The translations under genes and the position numbers were made by a program. The notes under the pieces were generated by a model, which saw only the letters and a program-made list of their open reading frames with translations, searched no databases and was not told the DNA's origin. Positions 14,557 to 17,874 of a stretch of 17,874 nt of DNA are shown one piece after another. The stretch comes from Burkholderiales bacterium UBA954 (GTDB lineage: Bacteria; Pseudomonadota; Gammaproteobacteria; Burkholderiales; Burkholderiaceae_A): contig DBCQ01000012.1 in NCBI GenBank assembly GCA_002293155.1, forward strand, positions 1-17,874, in the 5' to 3' direction. Positions within the stretch are counted from its first letter, which is position 1; each line of letters opens with the position of its first letter.

Positions 14557-14895
14557 TTACGACACCACAATCTCAACTTCGTTATTCACAAGCAGGCCGT
14601 TATCGCCGATCCAACGACACTGCAGCCGGCCACTCTCAGTTGCCACGGTATGAAAAGAAATCAGTGGATTGGCCGCAACAGCCGGATGAAGATCCGCGCT
14701 GAAGATTTCAACGCCGTTATAGCGACACTCAAACCGTCGAATAATGTCGCGGGCAATTCGTTCGCCGCGCTCAGTATGGCGAAAGCCAGTTTCCATATGG
14801 TGCGCAATGATGGCCCGTATCTCGATGATGTCGCCACGTGCTGCGATCTTGGGCGCCTGCACAAGGCTGCGTACTGGAGGCCGGTCGGGTGTCAT
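14557..14895 (-). CDS. soxZ: SoxZ, sulfur-carrier partner of SoxY
   Basis: Encodes 112 residues. SoxZ is an Ig-like periplasmic protein that dimerises with SoxY to form the carrier on which sulfur intermediates are processed. Visible signatures are I-I-E-I-R-A-I-I-A-H-H-M-E-T-G-F-R (H-P-M-E-T-G in most homologs), F-E-C-R-Y-N-G-V-E-I-F, L-H-P-A-V-A-A-N-P and the end W-x-D-N/G-D-N-G-L-type turn. There is no signal peptide, as expected, because SoxYZ is exported folded through the Tat signal of SoxY. The ATG overlaps the soxY stop as ATGA, with a GGAGGA ribosome binding site inside the soxY end. The next gene, soxA, starts with no gap. Confidence 0.94.
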   Translation of the reverse strand: MTPDRPPVRSLVQAPKIAARGDIIEIRAIIAHHMETGFRHTERGERIARDIIRRFECRYNGVEIFSADLHPAVAANPLISFHTVATESGRLQCRWIGDNGLLVNNEVEIVVS

Positions 14896-15341
14896 CGTTC
14901 CTCCGTGCAGGCTGCGAGGGTGACAATGGTTGAGGCTTGGCCACTATAGAAAGTGCCCTTATTGGTTTCTGCAATCGCCCAGACCCTCTGGGACTCAGAA
15001 AGCCTGACCCGTGTCGAGAGTGCAGCCTTGCCTGCCCGGGGCGTGAAATGAGCGGTAATGACATTCGGCAACGGATTACCTTCGGCCACGATATAAATCG
15101 TTTTGACAAAATCAGTAACAGTCATGGGGCTTTGCACGCGAACATTGAGAACTACGAGGTTGCCGTTTTCAACAAGCGGCGGAATATCGAGTTCGACCCT
15201 TTTTTCTTCAGGCGCTGCTCCCCGAGTGATCGCCCTAAGCGCGGCCTGTGCGCGATCGGGCGAGGCATGAAGACGGTCAACTGCTAGGAGGGCGAGACCT
15301 GCAGCAGAGGCGGAGATGAATCGGCGGCGTTTTGATTTCAT
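14892..15341 (-). CDS. soxY: SoxY-like carrier protein with atypical C-terminus
   Basis: Encodes 149 residues. The N-terminus is a Tat-type signal (K-R-R-R-F-I-S then a hydrophobic stretch to about residue 26). The mature part has normal SoxY features: R-G-A-A-P, P-x-L-V-E-N-G-N, V-A-E-G-N-P-L-P, and S-T-R-V-R-L-S-E-S-Q-R-V-W-A-I-A. In canonical SoxY the flexible C-terminal arm ends GGCGG and its cysteine carries the sulfur intermediate. Here the last residues are A-A-C-T-E-E-R: the cysteine (Cys145) is present, but all four glycines are replaced and two residues are added. The carrier function may therefore be altered or specialised. Its ends overlap soxX and soxZ by four bases (ATGA). The 3' codons double as the soxZ ribosome binding site. 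Confidence 0.92.
   Translation of the reverse strand: MKSKRRRFISASAAGLALLAVDRLHASPDRAQAALRAITRGAAPEEKRVELDIPPLVENGNLVVLNVRVQSPMTVTDFVKTIYIVAEGNPLPNVITAHFTPRAGKAALSTRVRLSESQRVWAIAETNKGTFYSGQASTIVTLAACTEER
14899..14904 (-). promoter_or_regulatory. soxZ ribosome binding site within the soxY 3' end
   Basis: The minus strand reads GGAGGA here, three bases before the soxZ ATG at 14895. The same bases encode the unusual T-E-E tail of SoxY, so the carrier's altered C-terminus and the soxZ translation signal are written in the same nucleotides. Confidence 0.65.
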
Positions 15342-15787
15342 TTCAATGTGACTAAAAAAGCGACAACATGTTCAATCTGTTGCAGATCGAGAATAGGTTT
15401 ATCCCGAAATATCGTGTCTACACGCTGTAGCCCCTGCGTTCGGTAATATGCCGGCATGATGGAGTCGGGCTTACCGCCATTAAGAGGATCCATAATGCGT
15501 GCCCTGAGTTGGCCCTCTGTGTACGGTGCAACGGACTGCCGCAAGTCGGGGCCAATCGAGCCTTGGAATCGCTCCTCGGGAAAGGGGCCGCTGTGGCAGA
15601 GCAAACAGAGACCGGTCTGACGGCTCACGACGATCTGTCTTCCTATCGTTGGATCACCCTCGCGGACAGTTGACGGCCTTGCAATCTCGTCGCTCGGGCC
15701 TGCAGCAAAAGCCGTGGCTGACATCAACACGAGGGTTGATGTCAGCGCAGTGCGCGCGATTGAACTTACCGCTCGCGCTTTAGTCAT
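15338..15787 (-). CDS. soxX: SoxX, monoheme c-type cytochrome of the Sox system
   Basis: Encodes 149 residues. SoxX takes electrons from SoxA and passes them to small c-type cytochromes. It has a Sec signal peptide with a likely cleavage at A-F-A near residue 28. The single heme motif is C-L-L-C-H at 61-65, and Met111 in S-I-M-P-A-Y-Y is the expected distal ligand. The I-G-P-D-L-R block, the R-x-x-I-M-D-P-x-x-x-N/G-G region and the end H-V-V-A-F-L-V-T-L-K are typical. It starts two bases after the stop of the IorB-like gene and overlaps soxY by four bases (ATGA), so it is co-transcribed with both. No strong ribosome binding site precedes the ATG, again pointing to coupling. Confidence 0.94.
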   Translation of the reverse strand: MTKARAVSSIARTALTSTLVLMSATAFAAGPSDEIARPSTVREGDPTIGRQIVVSRQTGLCLLCHSGPFPEERFQGSIGPDLRQSVAPYTEGQLRARIMDPLNGGKPDSIMPAYYRTQGLQRVDTIFRDKPILDLQQIEHVVAFLVTLK

Positions 15788-15789
15788 GG

Positions 15790-17874
15790 CTATATGAGCG
15801 TAACGCCGTGATTCTTCAGGGGCAAGGTGCGATACCGTTTGCCGGTCGCCCGATAGATTGCATTCAGTACAGCCGGGGCTGCGACCGAAATCGTGGGCTC
15901 ACCAATTCCGCCCCACTCTGACCCACCACCGGCAATGATGATGGTTTCGACTCGTGGCATTTGTACGAGGCGAATCGAACCAAACTCATCAAAGTTTTTC
16001 TGCTCGATGCGACCATTTTTTACTGTGCACTCTTGCTCGAACAGCGCCGATAAGCCGTAGACGAAAGAGCCAGAGACCTGACGCTCGATCTGTGCGGGGT
16101 TGACGGGGTAGCCCGGATCGGTTGCCGCGACGATACGGTGAATCTTCACTTTATTACCGTCCTTAACGGATAACTCGCAGGCCGCCGCAACGTAACTTCC
16201 AAAGGAGCGTTGGACCGCAATTCCGCGATAAACATCTTTGCGTGGTTTTTTCTCCCAGCCAATCTTCTTGGCGACCGCATTCAATACGGCGAGGTTGCGA
16301 GGATGGTTCGCCATGAACTGTTGGCGAAAGGCCAAGGGGTCCATGCCCGCTTCATCTGCAAGCTCATCCATAAAACATTCGAAGAAGACCGCGTTTTGAT
16401 TGACATTCACGCCACGCCAGAAACCCGGGGGCACATGGGTATTACGCATGGCGTGATCAATCATGAGATTCGGGATGCTGTAGCTAAAGGAATGCTCGCC
16501 CTTATCTGCAACGCCTTGGAAAACCAGCGGGTCCTTGCCCTTGTTCTGGGCAACGATGGCAGGGCGGACATCGGCGAGGATAGATTGGCCTGACAGACGC
16601 ATTTGAATGCCTGTGAGTTTTTTGTTGGCGTCAAAGCTTCCGGTAAGTCTGCACATCATGATGGGATGATATTTACCCTGGGTCATATCCTCTTCACGTG
16701 TCCAGATCAGTTTAATCGGCGTACCCGGCATCTGCTTTGCGATCAAAACAGCCTGAGTGGTGTAATCCTGGAATGCGCCACGGCGACCAAAGCCTCCGCC
16801 TAAGTTGATTTTGTAGACCTCGCATTTATCAGCGGGCAGGCCTGAGGCAGCAAGTGTTGCTGCAAACGAAGCCTCTCCATCTTGCGTGGGAACCCAGACC
16901 TCGCAACGCTCGGGAGTCCAGCGCGCCGTCGCATTCATCGGCTCAAGCGGGGCGTGGTTGAGAAATGGAAAGAAGTAGGTAGATTCAATTTTCTTGTTGG
17001 CGGAGGCGATCGCTGCCTTAGCATCTCCAGCCTCGTTACCCACGAAGGCTTGGGTGGCGTTTAAGCCTTCTTCAAGAGTTTTTTGAATGCTGGCACTAGA
17101 GACGGATGCGTTGGGGCCCTCGTCCCAGACGATCGGCAGCTTATCCATCGCGGTCTTTGCCACCCAGAACGTATCGGCAATCACTGCGACAGCGTTATCA
17201 CCAACTGCAACTACCCGGCGAACACCTTTGATCCCACTGATGGCAGTTGCATCAAAGCTTTTTAACTTGCCACCAAAAACCGGGCAGGCCTTGATAGTGG
17301 CGTTCAACATGCCTGGAAGAACGAGGTCAGTGCCGTAGATCTGCTTGCCAGTGACCTTGTCGCGCGTATCCAAACGCTTCATCGGCTTTCCGATAACTTT
17401 CCAGTTCTTCGGATCTTTCAGTCCGATCTCGGTAGGAACAGGTAGCTTAGATGCGGCATCGGCAACCTGGCCAAAACTCACTTTTTTGCCGCTTGGTTTG
17501 TGGGTGATGATGCTGTTAGCGGCAGCGCATTCACTTACCGGAACTTTCCAGTCATTGGCCGCCGCCTGAACCAACATCATGCGGGCTGCAGCCCCGCCTT
17601 TGCGGACATATTCATGTGATGTTCGAATACCGCGGCTACCCCCTGTGGAGAAATCACCCCATGCCCGCTTGCGACGTACGCTTTCACCGGGTGTTGGGTA
17701 TTCGTAGGTGACTTTCTTCCAGTTGCATTCGAGCTCTTCGGCAACCAGTTGGGCTAAGCCCGTGATCGTTCCCTGGCCCATCTCAGAGCGAGCCATCCGA
17801 ATCACGATGGTGTCGTCGGGTTTTACAACGACCCAGACGCCGATCTCAGCGGCCTTAGCGTTAAAGGGGGCTGT
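15790..17874 (-). CDS. IorB-like molybdopterin-binding subunit, partial (5' end beyond window)
   Basis: 694 codons before the stop lie in the window and the frame is still open at the right edge; the N-terminus is missing. It belongs to the isoquinoline 1-oxidoreductase beta / aldehyde oxidoreductase branch of xanthine-dehydrogenase-family enzymes, which often work in the periplasm with c-type cytochromes. Motifs present are A-R-S-E-M-G-Q-G near the visible start, N-L-G-G-G-F-G-R-R-G (cofactor contact), W-T-R-E-E-D-M, F-W-R-G-V-N, and G-G-I-G-E-P-T with the expected catalytic glutamate near the end. A GTG at 17805 is not the true start: the 23 codons before it continue the conserved domain (F-N-A-K-A-A-E-I-G-V-W-V-V-V). 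The [2Fe-2S] partner would be expected just upstream, out of view. soxX begins two bases downstream. The substrate is unknown. Confidence 0.93.
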   Translation of the reverse strand, partial: TAPFNAKAAEIGVWVVVKPDDTIVIRMARSEMGQGTITGLAQLVAEELECNWKKVTYEYPTPGESVRRKRAWGDFSTGGSRGIRTSHEYVRKGGAAARMMLVQAAANDWKVPVSECAAANSIITHKPSGKKVSFGQVADAASKLPVPTEIGLKDPKNWKVIGKPMKRLDTRDKVTGKQIYGTDLVLPGMLNATIKACPVFGGKLKSFDATAISGIKGVRRVVAVGDNAVAVIADTFWVAKTAMDKLPIVWDEGPNASVSSASIQKTLEEGLNATQAFVGNEAGDAKAAIASANKKIESTYFFPFLNHAPLEPMNATARWTPERCEVWVPTQDGEASFAATLAASGLPADKCEVYKINLGGGFGRRGAFQDYTTQAVLIAKQMPGTPIKLIWTREEDMTQGKYHPIMMCRLTGSFDANKKLTGIQMRLSGQSILADVRPAIVAQNKGKDPLVFQGVADKGEHSFSYSIPNLMIDHAMRNTHVPPGFWRGVNVNQNAVFFECFMDELADEAGMDPLAFRQQFMANHPRNLAVLNAVAKKIGWEKKPRKDVYRGIAVQRSFGSYVAAACELSVKDGNKVKIHRIVAATDPGYPVNPAQIERQVSGSFVYGLSALFEQECTVKNGRIEQKNFDEFGSIRLVQMPRVETIIIAGGGSEWGGIGEPTISVAAPAVLNAIYRATGKRYRTLPLKNHGVTLI

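Noticed and set aside
1..17874. CRISPR arrays, insertion sequences, tRNA or rRNA genes
   Set aside because: No spaced repeats, transposase-like frames, terminal inverted repeats or RNA gene signatures were seen.

Overview
The window looks like a chromosomal segment of a free-living proteobacterium, most likely a betaproteobacterium of the Burkholderiales type. This rests on gene content: a periplasmic SoxXYZA system, a DctPQM TRAP transporter, several xanthine-dehydrogenase-family molybdenum hydroxylases and a CaiB/BaiF CoA-transferase, all tightly packed at moderate GC. There is no rRNA or tRNA in the window, so the lineage call is an inference. No mobile element, CRISPR array or tRNA was seen.

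Region 1 (1-4921). A small lipoprotein on the plus strand meets, tail to tail, a five-gene minus-strand operon. In transcription order this is a CoxG-like membrane-anchored SRPBCC protein, a CoxM-like FAD subunit, a CoxS-like 2x[2Fe-2S] subunit, a CoxL-like molybdopterin subunit and a small KTSC-domain protein whose ATG overlaps the coxL-like stop. The CoxL-like subunit lacks the CO dehydrogenase signature, so it should hydroxylate another, unknown, substrate.

Region 2 (4922-8823). Divergent from that operon, across only about 50 bp, is a TetR-family regulator, followed by a terminator-like hairpin and a complete TRAP transporter (DctP, DctQ, DctM). The layout suggests an uptake-plus-hydroxylation cassette for an organic acid or heterocycle under TetR control.

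Region 3 (8824-12606). This holds mixed single genes: a pterin-4a-carbinolamine dehydratase, a three-helix small membrane protein, a SAM methyltransferase ending in a terminator-like hairpin, two small hypothetical proteins, and an xdhC-methyltransferase pair. XdhC is the molybdenum-cofactor insertion/maturation factor that both hydroxylases in this window would need.

Region 4 (12578-17874, minus strand). A compact operon is open at its 5' end at the window edge: an isoquinoline-1-oxidoreductase-beta-like (IorB) molybdopterin subunit, then soxX, soxY, soxZ and soxA, then a CaiB/BaiF CoA-transferase. Gaps are 2 bp or less, or the genes overlap. No soxB or soxCD is present in the window. SoxA and SoxX keep their heme and cysteine ligands. 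The SoxY carrier arm, normally ending GGCGG, is instead AACTEER, with the carrier cysteine kept and the glycines lost. A Mo-hydroxylase joined to a cytochrome SoxAX pair and an atypical SoxYZ carrier is the best candidate in this window for an undescribed system. It could be a modified thiosulfate pathway or a carrier-bound oxidation of another compound.
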